A stretch of DNA of 64,000 bases from Strongyloides papillosus (lineage: Eukaryota; Nematoda; Chromadorea; Rhabditida; Strongyloididae): contig SRSI01000017.1 in NCBI GenBank assembly GCA_005656395.1, positions 620,001-684,000 on the forward strand, in the 5' to 3' direction. Position 1 is the stretch's first letter. Each line of letters opens with the position of its first letter. This document shows, in pieces, positions 49,301 to 60,419 of this stretch. A program made the translations under genes and the position numbers. The notes under the pieces are model-generated. The model ran no database searches. It saw nothing but the letters and a program-made list of their open reading frames with translations, and was not told the DNA's origin.

Positions 49301-51087
49301 TAACATCATACCGTCCATATATAGTACCCTTCATCTCAATCAACTGATCCACACTGGGAAAGGTTGAATTCAAATAAATAGTCTCAGCAAAAACCGGTTC
49401 AAAAATCATCCTATATATAGGCCCACACTTATCAATAAACTCACTAATAACCCTAAACAACAAACTACCCTTCAATTCATCTTCATAATTCGGTAAATTC
49501 ATTATCCCCCTAAAATACGTCTCATTATCAACATGTTGATACCTATCATACATAATCATATTACATTCTTTAATAATCTGCATCACCATCCTATCAAAGG
49601 ATGATTTATAAATAATATTACCAAAGGTCTCATCATTAGTCTCCAGGACACTGTTATTTCTGAATAGTATATTACTGTGTCGGGTTAGTATTACAAAACA
49701 AAGGTGTCTTAATAATAAAAGATCGTTTTTTGTGATATCTTTATCATGTATATAGTGTCTTATGTAACTTCCACATTCGTTGATGATGTAGTAGATGATT
49801 TTTATTTTTGCTTCTTTCTCCACTGTCTCCGGGCACATGTTTATTATTTGACCAACCATGTCTATGCGGGGACGGCAGTCACTTACGAAGATTGATCTAT
49901 AGACGTTTAGGCTTCTGTCTTTGGCCCCAGCTATGTATTTTTCTATACGTTCGTTGTCTAGGATTTTTATTAGGAATACTAGTGATGCATATAGGCCGCA
50001 GGTTTCGAATTTATATACCATCTCCTGGACTTTCATTAAAGAACTCGATAAATTAATTAACGACTTATTATTCGATGTTAACTTCAAAAACTTAATCGTC
50101 TGTTCATGTCAAGGAAGCAGCATGCAAAGGCATCGCCAAAGATTCATAATCAACCACATTCAAATTCAGGTGTATCTCATCAAAAGCCGAGATGACCGGA
50201 GAGATGGTCTGAAAGATAAACCTCAACTTCGTCAGTATCGTTTCATGTCCCATCCCAGTTGTCACATCAATAAACCCCTTCGACAACGTACTATTCGGTT
50301 TGGTGTGATCAATATTCTCTATAATATCAAAGAGATCATGCATCTTCTCTGGGGTTAGGTGGGGTATGATGTGCATGCAGATGTTTTTGGCTTCATCACC
50401 ACCTTTGTTTTGTAGTTGGTAGATTATTGGGATGTCGATTTTTACGGAGGATGGTTTGACGATTCTTGTTATTATTGAAGCGACTATATGGCTGCACCAC
50501 CGGCCTTTTTTTGGTCCCTCTGTGCAGGTGCAATCGGCGCGGGAGATGAATTGCCTCTCGAAGGAGATGAAGACTCTGGCAATGTTTTTGAAGGCTTCTT
50601 TGTCTATTGGGATGACACTATCGCAGTAGATGTTTTGTGAAAATTTATCCTCCACATGAGCTGTTAATGTGAAACCAACTTGGATGATACTTGTTACTGC
50701 ATTCCTCTCAAATAGCGATAATCCCTCATAAAAATTCGTTGGGGACCCATTATTCAGGACGGTCCAATGGTAGATCTCACCAATATCTCTAGGAAATGTA
50801 TATGGCATGATAACTTTAACAAAGTCATCTGGTAACATACCTTGTCTCGGTTCGTTCCAGATCCCCCTCATCTCGGAGGTTGTCCTCTTAAGGTAGTGTC
50901 TGTATAGTTCATTGAGATCATCGAAAGTGAAACGTTTCCCTAAGACATCAGCTGATATCTCGCTTAGCCTCTTGGCTTTTTTGCTTTTCAAATTCTCCAC
51001 ATACTCACGCAGGAGTTGTGTCTTGTATATAGATGCGAATGTAAGAGCGAATTTCCCGTTATGATCATCCAGTGACTGTTCATCCAT
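46363..51087 (-). CDS. ZSWIM8/EBAX-1-like SWIM zinc-finger protein, frame-disrupted
   Basis: Minus-strand coding continues for 4.7 kb from ATG 51087. The first segment has the ZSWIM N-terminus (I-M-P-Y-T-F-P-R-D, F-E-R-N-A-V-T-S-I-I-Q-V-G-F) and a SWIM finger C-T-C-T…W-C-S-H-I-V-A. Helical repeats follow, then a Pro/Met/Gln-rich linker (about 47380-47560) and a C-terminal helical domain to 46363. ZSWIM8 is a Cullin-RING substrate receptor acting in protein quality control and microRNA decay. Frame changes occur near 50110, 49142-49178, 48000-47960 and 47060, all +1. A TGA at 47197 and a further shift near 47160 add to this. 49142-49178 fits a 37-bp intron, and a 55-58-bp intron could explain 50110, but the others have no convincing splice solution. 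It is therefore a decaying gene, a sequence with errors, or something unusual. The family call is firm. Confidence 0.72.
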
Positions 51088-53361
51088 CTCCTAATTTACA
51101 CTCTCTCCAACCAAATATATATATATGATATAAATTCAAATACTTAACTAATTTATAAATAGATAAAAATTATATATATGTACACAAAAATAAATTATAT
51201 ATTCATACAGTTGTGTTGTCTCCAGAAAATATATAAATCTTTAAATTAAATGAGGGCACACTTTTTCTGAAAAGTTAATAAAAACATTATTTAATATACA
51301 CATAAATTATAATTAACATTTAAAGATTAATATACACGACTGTAGGAGATAGTTGTGGTGTTGACGATAAGGAGTGGAGAATATTTTTACCGAAAAATGT
51401 TAGTTATTCTAAGAATATTATTAAATGTCTTTTTTATGGAAGTGTGTATCTTTTGTTGTGATGTTGAGAGGGTATTGTGAAAAGATGGATAGAGATGATT
51501 AAGAAAGTGTTTGGACATAGTGATATGTAAAATGGTAAAAGATAAGATAAAAACAAATTATGACTAATTATTAGTTTATCTTAAATAGAATTATGGTAAT
51601 TTTAAACACAAACATGATTCATCCTATGAGTACATTAGATTAAGCTGAAAAAAGTTGGAAAAACAAATGATTAAAAATATTATTTATGGAATAATAAAAC
51701 GGATTAGCAGACAGTTTTGTCTTAGAGATTGTCATAAACATTTCCTTTTAATTAAAAAGTTAGGGATTAAAAATATAAGGTGTGGCAAAAGTCATATGGA
51801 CAAAATGCTTGAAATTTAAATATATCAACCCACGTTTTATGAGTAAAAAAGAATAAAAAAATAACTTATTTTTTTTATTGTTATACGTTATATCAATTTT
51901 CCATAAACAAAATGAAAAATGATATAAATGATGTTTAGATGAATTTATAAAATTATTTCCTTAATTGGTGTACAGTGTGGATAAACATTTTTAACTTAAA
52001 TATCTTTAGCTGGGATTTTTACGATAATTAAGGAGAATACGAACTAGAAGATGTCATCATTATAATATTATCCCTGTATTATGAGGATTATGATTAAAAA
52101 TAGTAGAAAAAAAATGTTTTAGAAAGATATTAAAAGATTTTCCCCTATCAAAATTCGTCAGCATTTCAAATCATTAGTATTAAAACTTACTATCACTCCT
52201 ATCACATCAAAACACATCATCCTCAAACATAAACATCCCACGAAAATCATCATCTCCCATCTCTATAAATCACATAAACAATAAACATCCAATGAACCAA
52301 AAATTAAAACAACTCCCCGGTACCACATAAACCAAACAACTTTTTTAAAATTTAAATGGACATAGAGAAAAAAAACAATGCTAAAACATAAAAAACACCC
52401 CAGCACACTGGGAGGAAAAAATAGAGTCATTAAAAAAATTACCCTAAAAGCCAGTACATATATTTTATAAATTAAAATATATCACACATTAGAATGCACA
52501 ATCAAAAAGGTCTTTGTGCTTTGTCATTGACGAAATCTCGAACCGATAAAACATTGGAGTGCTGTTGATGAGAAGGTTTTTAGGATTGGTTTAAGAGATG
52601 TGTGTGGAGATGGTGGATGTAAAAAAATTATTTTTTATGGTTTTTTATGGGTTTTTTTTCATCTCTCTTTTGATGTGGTGATGTTTTACGTTGAATGAAG
52701 GTGTTTGGAAAAAAATGTGTAAATTGAAGGTGAATGAAAGGACATCATATAATGAGTGTCACACTTATATCAATATATACTCCTACAACAAAAAACATTT
52801 CAACATACTAAGAGTGTAAAGTGTATTACAATTTTATTTATCAAATTTTGTGATTGCAACATCTTTTAGAAGTTAAAAAAATTAAACAGTCATTAAAAGT
52901 ATAAAATGGGATGTTTTAAATGATTTTGATAACCAAAACGTTCCTTCATATCACTCCTCTCCTTCCCCATGCCCAACGCCAAAATACACATCCACTAAAA
53001 AAGTTAAGGTTTTATTGGTAGATAAATTTTTAACACTCTCAAAATTATTACAATTATACATGTTTAATATAATATTATAGTTTTATGTTCTCATTTCTAC
53101 CAACCTTCTCTACATCGAAACTGTAAAATAAAAGGTCAAGGACCAAGTAGAAAAAGTATTATCAGAAAATATATGCCTTTGCTGGGTTATGTAATTTGTT
53201 AAGACATAAGAAGTTTGGTTTGTTCATTAGTAAATTAATTAATTAATTAGTCCATGTATTTGTAATTTTTATTTCTTTTTATAGTTTACATAATCATTCT
53301 TCATACCCTGGTTTGAGAGGAGAAGAAGGAGTAAGGAAGAAAAAGGAGAAGGAGATATATC
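51088..53361. promoter_or_regulatory. Divergent intergenic region with a strand-composition switch
   Basis: 2.3 kb between two genes transcribed apart. From about 52140 to 52500 the plus strand is A/C-rich with almost no G. From about 52540 to 52760 it is G/T-rich. GGTACC lies at 52319. No open frame. It presumably holds both promoters. Confidence 0.45.
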
Positions 53362-55236
53362 ATGTTAAGGCAATTGTTAGCTAGAACTAATGATAATGTC
53401 ATTCAGGAGAACCAATATTTTGTGGAGAATGGTTTTAATAACCAAGCTGGGCAGGTTCCTGGAGTTAGTGGAACGACAAATATTAACAATAATTCTGGGT
53501 ACCTATTACCAGTGCCATCATCCTCATTCATAACAGGTACAGACTCCTACCCATTAAAAGATAAACATTCTCTCTCATCTAATGACAGTATAGTTGGTAA
53601 TCTTAATATTCTACCTAATGTTCCACAGGCATTTATTGGTACCACAAATACCGGTAATCATAATTATAATTATTATAATAATAACTCAGCAACATACAAT
53701 AATTATACAACAACAACAACTCCTAACCATGACTCAATAGCTTTAAATGGAGGCCAACTTTCCAACAATGAAAACGGGTTTTATTTTGATGGAAACAGTG
53801 GTGAATTTTGTCAGAGTTACTTATTTAGTAATGAGAGTAATAGTAATAATGGCAATAGCGGCAATGTAGGGATTTCAGATGGTGATTGGTAGGTATATTT
53901 TAAATGCTTTTTATCTCCAATAACTATAAAATTTTTCTTTAACAGGAATCAGCAATATAATCTACCATTCGTACCAATAAACAAAGATTCACCAATCTAT
54001 AATGGTAATAATAATTTTAGTAATGGAATAAATCAAAATTACTTTCAAAGGAGTATTGGTATTGATAATAATAATACATTAGAGATTAATGGACACCCAA
54101 AAAGTGTTGACGACACCAACTACCGGAATTCAGTGACATCCATTAGTTCCATTAACTCTATTACATCAATATCCACCAAACAGCTAAATAAACCTCTCCG
54201 TAAACCATCTCGTTCAATACGATCGTCACAAGCAGCCTTCTCTGAGGCCTTCAGAAAAATGGCACTCCTCCGGCATATTAATAATAGGTGTGATGAGGAG
54301 GCGAATTATTACTCTATTGATGATACAGAAATTGGACCAGTACGTTGTGTTGCCTGTCTTGGGGAGTACCCTTCGAAGAGGAGCCTAACCGGGCATATAG
54401 GAAGGAATGAGAAGTGTCGTGAAATTATAGGTAGAAATTATTTGGATCAATTATCACAGAATGGGAATAAGAATATATTGATAGCTGATTATTCTAATGA
54501 TGGTATTAGTCCCGTCTGCCCTTATTGTGATAGATTTATCTCACATTACAAGGGAAATATCAGAAGGCACATCAATCAATGTCTAAAGAATGATAAGAAA
54601 AAACGTTGTAGGAAAAGTAAGGAGAATAAAGAGGAGTATGATAATGGTACAATAAGTACAAGTATTAATAATAACAACAACAACAACAATAATAGTTATG
54701 ATAGTTTAAATACCCCAAAATCTGTAGAGTGTCAGAATGTGACAAGTAGTAGCAAGCAAACACCAAGTTTTGATGATCCATTTATGTGTAATCTTTGTTC
54801 ATTTTTAACAGTCTACAAAGGGAATATGAAAAGGCACTTGATGGCTTGCCATAATTATAATGATATTATATTCCGTACTGGTACTATTGACCTAGAACAG
54901 CTACATGCATCACGTCAGGGGAAGACGATATCACCGTCATTGTTGATGAGGTTAACGAAAAAAGGAAAGAAATGTGTACAAGAAGGTGGGGAAGGTAATG
55001 ATAAAAATTTACCTCAATACTCAAATACTAATGGTACCTTCAACACCAATATTGATAATGAATATCAAATAAAAAATAACAACAATAAAAAAAGGTATGA
55101 GGAAAAAAAAAGTATACAAGTAAGCTGTAACATTAATGGTGTAACAAGGAAATTATCACCAGGTGCCGAAGCTAGAATAGATACCTCTGTCCAAACAGTC
55201 ATCGAAAATGGGTTGTCATATTATTCTACCATTTAA
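53362..55236 (+). CDS. Asn/Ser-rich zinc-finger protein, probable transcription factor
   Basis: Exons 53362-53888 and 53946-55236 give 605 residues. The N-terminal 290 residues are Asn/Ser/Thr-rich with no fold in sight. Three fingers follow: C-V-A-C…H-I…C (about 310-333), C-P-Y-C…H-Y-K-G-N-I-R-R-H-I-N-Q-C (367-388) and C-N-L-C…Y-K-G-N-M-K-R-H-L-M-A-C-H (457-478). The first two end His-x-Cys style (C2HC) rather than the usual His-His. The last two share K-G-N-x-x-R-H and look like a repeat. An Asn run lies between fingers 2 and 3, and a basic tail ends the protein. I cannot name the orthologue. An unseen upstream exon is possible. Confidence 0.82.
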
Positions 55237-55866
55237 AATATTTATATTTTTACTAAAATAATTTATCATTGTAATAATTAATCATTTTTAAAATATCTCC
55301 GAAATTTAATTTTAGGAAATCTTACATTTAATATTATATTATTTTTTTATATATATACATAATATACAACAAATATATATGTATATAAAATTTATTTGAA
55401 AAATGTAGCAGGTATTGTAAAATATATTTTAATGTTATAAATATTATTGAAAGTTATATAGTAAAGGTTTGGTTAGAAAAATGTGTCGTCTCGTTTCAAG
55501 TCAAAAAGGGAAAAGACATACATTGTGTGAGTGTAGGGTTTTTGAAACATTACTTATTTATACTAAAGATTGTTGTATTTATAATAAAGTTATACACATA
55601 TCACATATGATTCCTTGAAACCCCTACGTCAAGTTTAACCGGGAAGATTGAATGATTAGTAATTATTAAGTATATGTGATGTATAATACAAGCAAAAGGT
55701 GGACTATGCTCAGGAAGGTCGCCAGAAAAAGAAAGGGTTTAGAGTTACTGTTTGTTTTACACGACTCTCTATTACATCTTTTACTTTTATCTTTTAAATA
55801 TATTGTATTCATTTATTATTACTCTCTTTGTTTGTAATTAACTATATTAAAATAATAATAATAATT
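55237..55866. other. Intergenic with a possible stem
   Basis: No open frame. GTAGGGTTTTTGAA near 55535 can pair with TTGAAACCCCTAC near 55615 across about 70 bases, which could be an RNA stem but may be chance. Confidence 0.3.
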
Positions 55867-56046
55867 ATGTTAGCTAATATGGATAAAAAAAATGATTCAA
55901 ATAAAAATGGTGATAGTAACGCACAGAAAAATGAGACTCAATCATCAACTTTAAAAGAACCAAAAAAATGTGATAGCTGTTCTTATAAATGTGTTAATGA
56001 TACCCTCCTTGACAGTCATAAGAAATCTCACCAAGCTTTTCGATAA
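55867..56046 (+). CDS. Small single C2H2 zinc-finger protein
   Basis: ATG at 55867 opens a 59-residue frame: a polar Asn/Lys/Ser-rich start, then one canonical finger C-D-S-C-(x)12-H-x-x-x-H (K-K-C-D-S-C-S-Y-K-C), then a stop. An in-frame Met at 55828 would add a hydrophobic Ile run and seems less likely. It lies 0.6 kb downstream of, and on the same strand as, the larger zinc-finger gene, so it could be a detached 3' exon or a small duplicate. No splice acceptor forces either reading. Confidence 0.5.
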   Translation: MLANMDKKNDSNKNGDSNAQKNETQSSTLKEPKKCDSCSYKCVNDTLLDSHKKSHQAFR

Positions 56047-56131
56047 TGGCTATTATTAATCAACAAATTTCTTTATCTTTATATTATTTAATATTAATTC
56101 ACTATGTAATAAGTTGTTAATAAAATATTGT

Positions 56132-57031
56132 TTATCTTTTGTATTGGGATAGAATTGATGTCCTGTTGGGGCATTGGCAGTATGAAGCATCTGGACCGGG
56201 GGCGCCTCTTATTCCTGGTTTTCCTTGGGAACCATTTCTACCGTTTATTCCTGGTCTACCTACTCTACCTGGGGTTCCAGGTGGTCCTATTTTGCCTTGA
56301 ATTCCTTTCTCACCTCGTGATCCAACTCTACCATGTGATCCTGGTACTCCTTTTCTTCCTTTTGGTCCTGGTTTACCGATGTATTTTCTTTTATTGTGGC
56401 CAGGTCTTCCGGGTGGTCCATCTTTACCTGGTTTACCAGCTTTGCCAACATCTCCTTTAGGTCCTCTAGGACCTGGTTTTCCATTAATACCACGTCTTCC
56501 TGCTACTCCTTGCCTACCACTAACTCCTTTAATACCTGGTGGCCCTCGAGGACCCTTTTCTCCACGAGGACCTCTTGGACATTTGATACAACTTCTAGAA
56601 ATTTGTGGACAAATAATTGGAGAATATGTATAGTTATTATCATATCCTTTTCTACCATCAATTCCTGGTTTGCCATTTCTTCCAGGCGGGCCTCGTGGAC
56701 CTGGTGGTCCTGGAGGGCATTGTATTGATTTCAATGGTTTACAAATACAATAATCAGGTAGCGAATCAAATTTATCGTTACGTTTCTTACGGAAAATATT
56801 GTTGAAAGGATTGGTTTTGGGTTTACTTGGTGGTGTGATGGAGACTTGATAATCTATTAATTGTCTCCATACCTCATCTGTATTATTTGTAAATTCATGG
56901 ACATTAATAGAAACGAAATTTTTTAATGAATTTATTTCGTAATACAATTTTGGTATGGTAATGAGAGAAATGATAATAGAGAAAAATGAAAGTGAAGTTA
57001 AAAATTGCAAAGTATATTTTAAATAAGACAT
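56132..57031 (-). CDS. Cuticle collagen
   Basis: Intronless, 299 residues. Residues 8-30 form a membrane/signal segment inside the nematode cuticle collagen N-terminal domain, with the typical spacing of E-I-N-S and W-R-Q-L. R-K-K-R at 81-84 is a subtilisin-type (BLI-4) processing site. Cys 95, 97 and 105 precede Gly-X-Y repeats starting near 108. The repeats break at about 127-150, where a Cys pair (C-I-K-C) lies, resume to about 280, and end with Y-C-Q-C. This is the layout of C. elegans col/sqt/rol collagens that trimerise, are disulfide-linked and build the cuticle. The other frames across it are repeat-driven shadows. Confidence 0.95.
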   Translation of the reverse strand: MSYLKYTLQFLTSLSFFSIIISLITIPKLYYEINSLKNFVSINVHEFTNNTDEVWRQLIDYQVSITPPSKPKTNPFNNIFRKKRNDKFDSLPDYCICKPLKSIQCPPGPPGPRGPPGRNGKPGIDGRKGYDNNYTYSPIICPQISRSCIKCPRGPRGEKGPRGPPGIKGVSGRQGVAGRRGINGKPGPRGPKGDVGKAGKPGKDGPPGRPGHNKRKYIGKPGPKGRKGVPGSHGRVGSRGEKGIQGKIGPPGTPGRVGRPGINGRNGSQGKPGIRGAPGPDASYCQCPNRTSILSQYKR

Positions 57032-57664
57032 TTGTCTAAAATTGTCAATGATAAATGTATAATGAAAGGATGATTTAAATAGTATTTTGTGGATTGAAAA
57101 AGATTAATCTTATCACTTGTATATGTATCTTTAACAATCACAAACTATTTATTGTGAATTTTTAATTAAAATACCCATAAAAATACAACAAAGTTATGAT
57201 GAAATTGGATTTCGCACAATAATAAATATTTTAATTTTATGGTTGATTTAGAAGACATACAATTGTTTGCTTTTTATCGTCCAATTATTTGTTGTAAAAA
57301 ATAATTTAGTTGTCTTTTTTACATTATTACTATTATAGAAAATCCTCTAATTAATCCTTTAAATTCACATAAACGATACTATAATTGATTTAGAAAAAGA
57401 TCATTATTCAAATTTATAAGGCGTTTTGCAATTTGCATGATAACAATATACTACCCAACCCTTTTTGTAATTAACACAGGCGCCCTTGGTATTTTTAATT
57501 ACCGTTATAACTTTTTTTAGATAAAATAAAACAAGATATCCCGATATTTACAGTATAAGTATGATTATAATTAATTACATCCAATAAAAAGATCGTATGC
57601 AAATTTATTTCTTAACATAAATAAAGTAATATTTTATAATTATTAATATGTTTAAAAAAATATT
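57032..57664. other. Intergenic between collagen start and transporter end
   Basis: About 0.6 kb of A+T-rich DNA. It holds the collagen promoter by position. Nothing else seen. Confidence 0.4.
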
Positions 57665-59182
57665 TTAAATTTTCGTCGTTACAATAGAATCCGTTTCATA
57701 TTTTAATGAAACCATTCTTCTATAAAAAATGATCCATGAAGATAGGACTACACAAATCATGCCAATAGTTGATCCCCACACAACCCTTGGTCCATAATTA
57801 GAATATAGAGTTGTAAAAATAACTGGACCTACCAATTGTCCTAAACCACCAAAGAATCCCACTAAACCTGTTTGAGTTCCTTGTCTCCTAGGACCAAGAA
57901 TTTGTGAGAAAAGTGTATTCATTGAGACATTAATCAAAGGAAAAGATATACCAATTACAGAACCATAAAGTATGAAAAAGTATAATGGACTCACGGGCAT
58001 CGTCATATAATTACACCAAGAGAATTTATCCACATCACATCCAACTGGTTCAGTTTCATTAAAGAATTTCATGTCTTCATACTCTGTTGAATTGTAGACT
58101 GGTACCGGAGACATAAATGGATATGGATAGGTGGATAGATGGAAAAATATAAGTCCACAAATACCCACAATTATGGTATTCCTAAATTGAAAGTATTTTT
58201 CGAGTTTAAATAGTATGTAAACGAAATATACTGCAAATGCATTGAGGCCAAGGAATCCATGGGCAACTGAACAGGCATTGATTGAGTCTAATCTCGTCAT
58301 ACCGAATATCATGAGTGATAATGGTGATGTTATAGCTTCGAGACTTGAAATGATGAGTAATTGACAGAATCTGGTTAAATTAACGATGACTATAGCAATT
58401 TTATCGGCTTTTGGTATGTTTTGGTAGTTTTCTGTCTTTTTACCTTCTTTATTTATAACTCCGGCATAATGTTCTTTGAATAAGAAGAATATAATGAATA
58501 TGGAGACAAAATTTGTTATTACACCAACCAATCCAGGTAGTGTATACATGTTGATATTAATGCCAAATACCCTAATTCCCGGATACCCAATTGGTGTGAA
58601 CATTAAATTAAATGCAGGCCCAATCGTCATTCCTATCGAGAAACCTCCGGTAACGATAGCTAATGCTTTTGTTCTATCTTTTTTGGAAGATGCAGCAGCA
58701 CCATATGATTTAAAAAGTGAAGTTTGTGAGGAGCCAATTCCAATGAATATTCTTGATATAAATAACCAATATTTGTTTCCGAAAGAAAAGTTTTCTAGGT
58801 TGAAATAAATTATGTTTCCGATTAATTGTGATATTAATGCTGCATAAAGAGGGTATTTTATGGATCCAACTCTGTTGCTCCAGTATCCGAAAAGGGGTGA
58901 AAATATCATGACACCAATGGAGTATGCTCCAACAACATAACCGAAAAATGATTGGGTGACGTTACTGTCAAGCTGAAAAAATTACAATTCAAATATCATT
59001 AAATGTAATAAACTTACAATAGTTAGAAATGGCCACATAGAACTAAAAAAGACAGAATACTGGACTGCAGCTGAGAATGACAGTGATGAGGCAATTAACA
59101 TAGACAACCAATTAGTCTCATCCTCTCCAACACTCCTCTTAAAGTATTTTTTTCCCTTCTTAATATAATTTTTTAAAATCAT
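57665..59182 (-). CDS. Major facilitator superfamily transporter, MFSD8/CLN7-like
   Basis: Exons 59018-59182 and 57665-58972 across a 45-bp intron give 490 residues with about twelve hydrophobic segments. Features are an S-P-L-F-G-Y-W-S-N-R-V-G loop between TM2 and TM3, S-R-I-F-I-G-I-G in TM4, a middle cytosolic loop (N-K-E-G-K-K), a lumenal loop with N-x-S/T sites and paired Cys between TM9 and TM10, and I-L-G-P-R-R-Q-G-T near the end, as in the MFSD8 group. MFSD8 is a lysosomal membrane transporter or channel; nematodes have several relatives, so the exact substrate is open. The first exon was chosen because its donor joins in frame to complete TM1-TM2. Confidence 0.87.
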
Positions 59183-60410
59183 TTTGGTTGAAAAAATAGT
59201 AAAAGTAGTTTGGTATAAACTTATTCTTTAAAAAATCTAACCGACTATTTACAAATACAAATAAATATATTTCAAAATATGTAAGCTGATGCTTATTATT
59301 TCTATAAATACTATTTTATGGCGGTCCATTAAAATTCTAATACCGAAAAGTAATTTTTGGACTGTAAGAATATTAGTGGGCAATTAAAAATGTTACATAA
59401 ATCCTCTTATTATTAATTTTATTTTAATTTAGCGCTTTGTATGTAATACCAATTGACTTGATTTTATCTTTTTTTGATTTTATTTGTGAAATAAATGCTC
59501 CTATATTGTTAAATGAATAATTCATGTAAAAAATTACAAGTTTGTATGGGAATTCGTTTTTTTATTGAAATAGTTTTATTTTATTTAAGCTCCAAATTGT
59601 ACCATTTCATTTGAAGTGGCTTACTATTGCATTTAATATGTATGAATAATTTATGTGTTTGTAGATTTGGTAATTATTTTATTAACATATAATTCTATCA
59701 TTAACTAATACCTTTTCAATACCACGATTTTTTTAAATTATTTAATTAGATGTAATGGTTGTTTTTTAAAGTTTAACAGAATGTCATATTACGCTGTGGT
59801 TGAATTGCATATTTGGTAAATGAATTTAAAGTTTAGTAATCAAAAGATCATTTAGTTGTTAATTAGTACAGGAAATTGTTGTTAAATAAATTAATGGTTG
59901 GTAGTATATTTACAATAATTTTAATTATATTATACACATTAACAGAATAAATAGGCAAATTTCGTTAATCATGGTGAAATGTTTAAAAAATCCCTCACCT
60001 GTCAAAAAAATGAAATTATATTCAAATTTTTAAAAATACCATGCGATAATAGTAATTTTGTGAATAATGCAAGATATTAGGTTGCCTCATAAGCTACTTT
60101 GCTTTGTTTTACATAAATGTGCGGGATGACCTGTGTAATGCTTTTCACATTTCCATATTAATAGTTTGATCATTCTGGTGGTACAGATGTGATATTATAT
60201 TTATTTTGTAGACAAAATATACCATTATTTCTTTTACATTTCTTATAGAAATCCAGATTCCAAGTGAAGTTATAAACTTTCAAATTTTAGGTATGTTTTT
60301 ATAGTTATAATTTAAGTAACTTTTTTTAATATTAAAAGTTTAATTTCATTTCTATATACTCGTAAAATACCATGGACATTGAATTGATTAATCATATTTA
60401 ATTATTTAAG
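59183..60410. other. Intergenic upstream of the MFS transporter
   Basis: A+T-rich, no gene recognised. It contains the transporter promoter by position. Confidence 0.4.
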
Positions 60411-60419
60411 ATTAAGACT

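Noticed and set aside
48000..50360. Plus-strand frames opposite the ZSWIM-like gene, including 49921-50358
   Set aside because: They overlap strongly conserved ZSWIM coding on the minus strand and show no recognisable protein pattern.
56128..56805. Several open frames on both strands across the collagen
   Set aside because: Periodic Gly-X-Y codons leave other frames open. The minus-strand frame alone has the cuticle collagen N-domain and Cys pattern.
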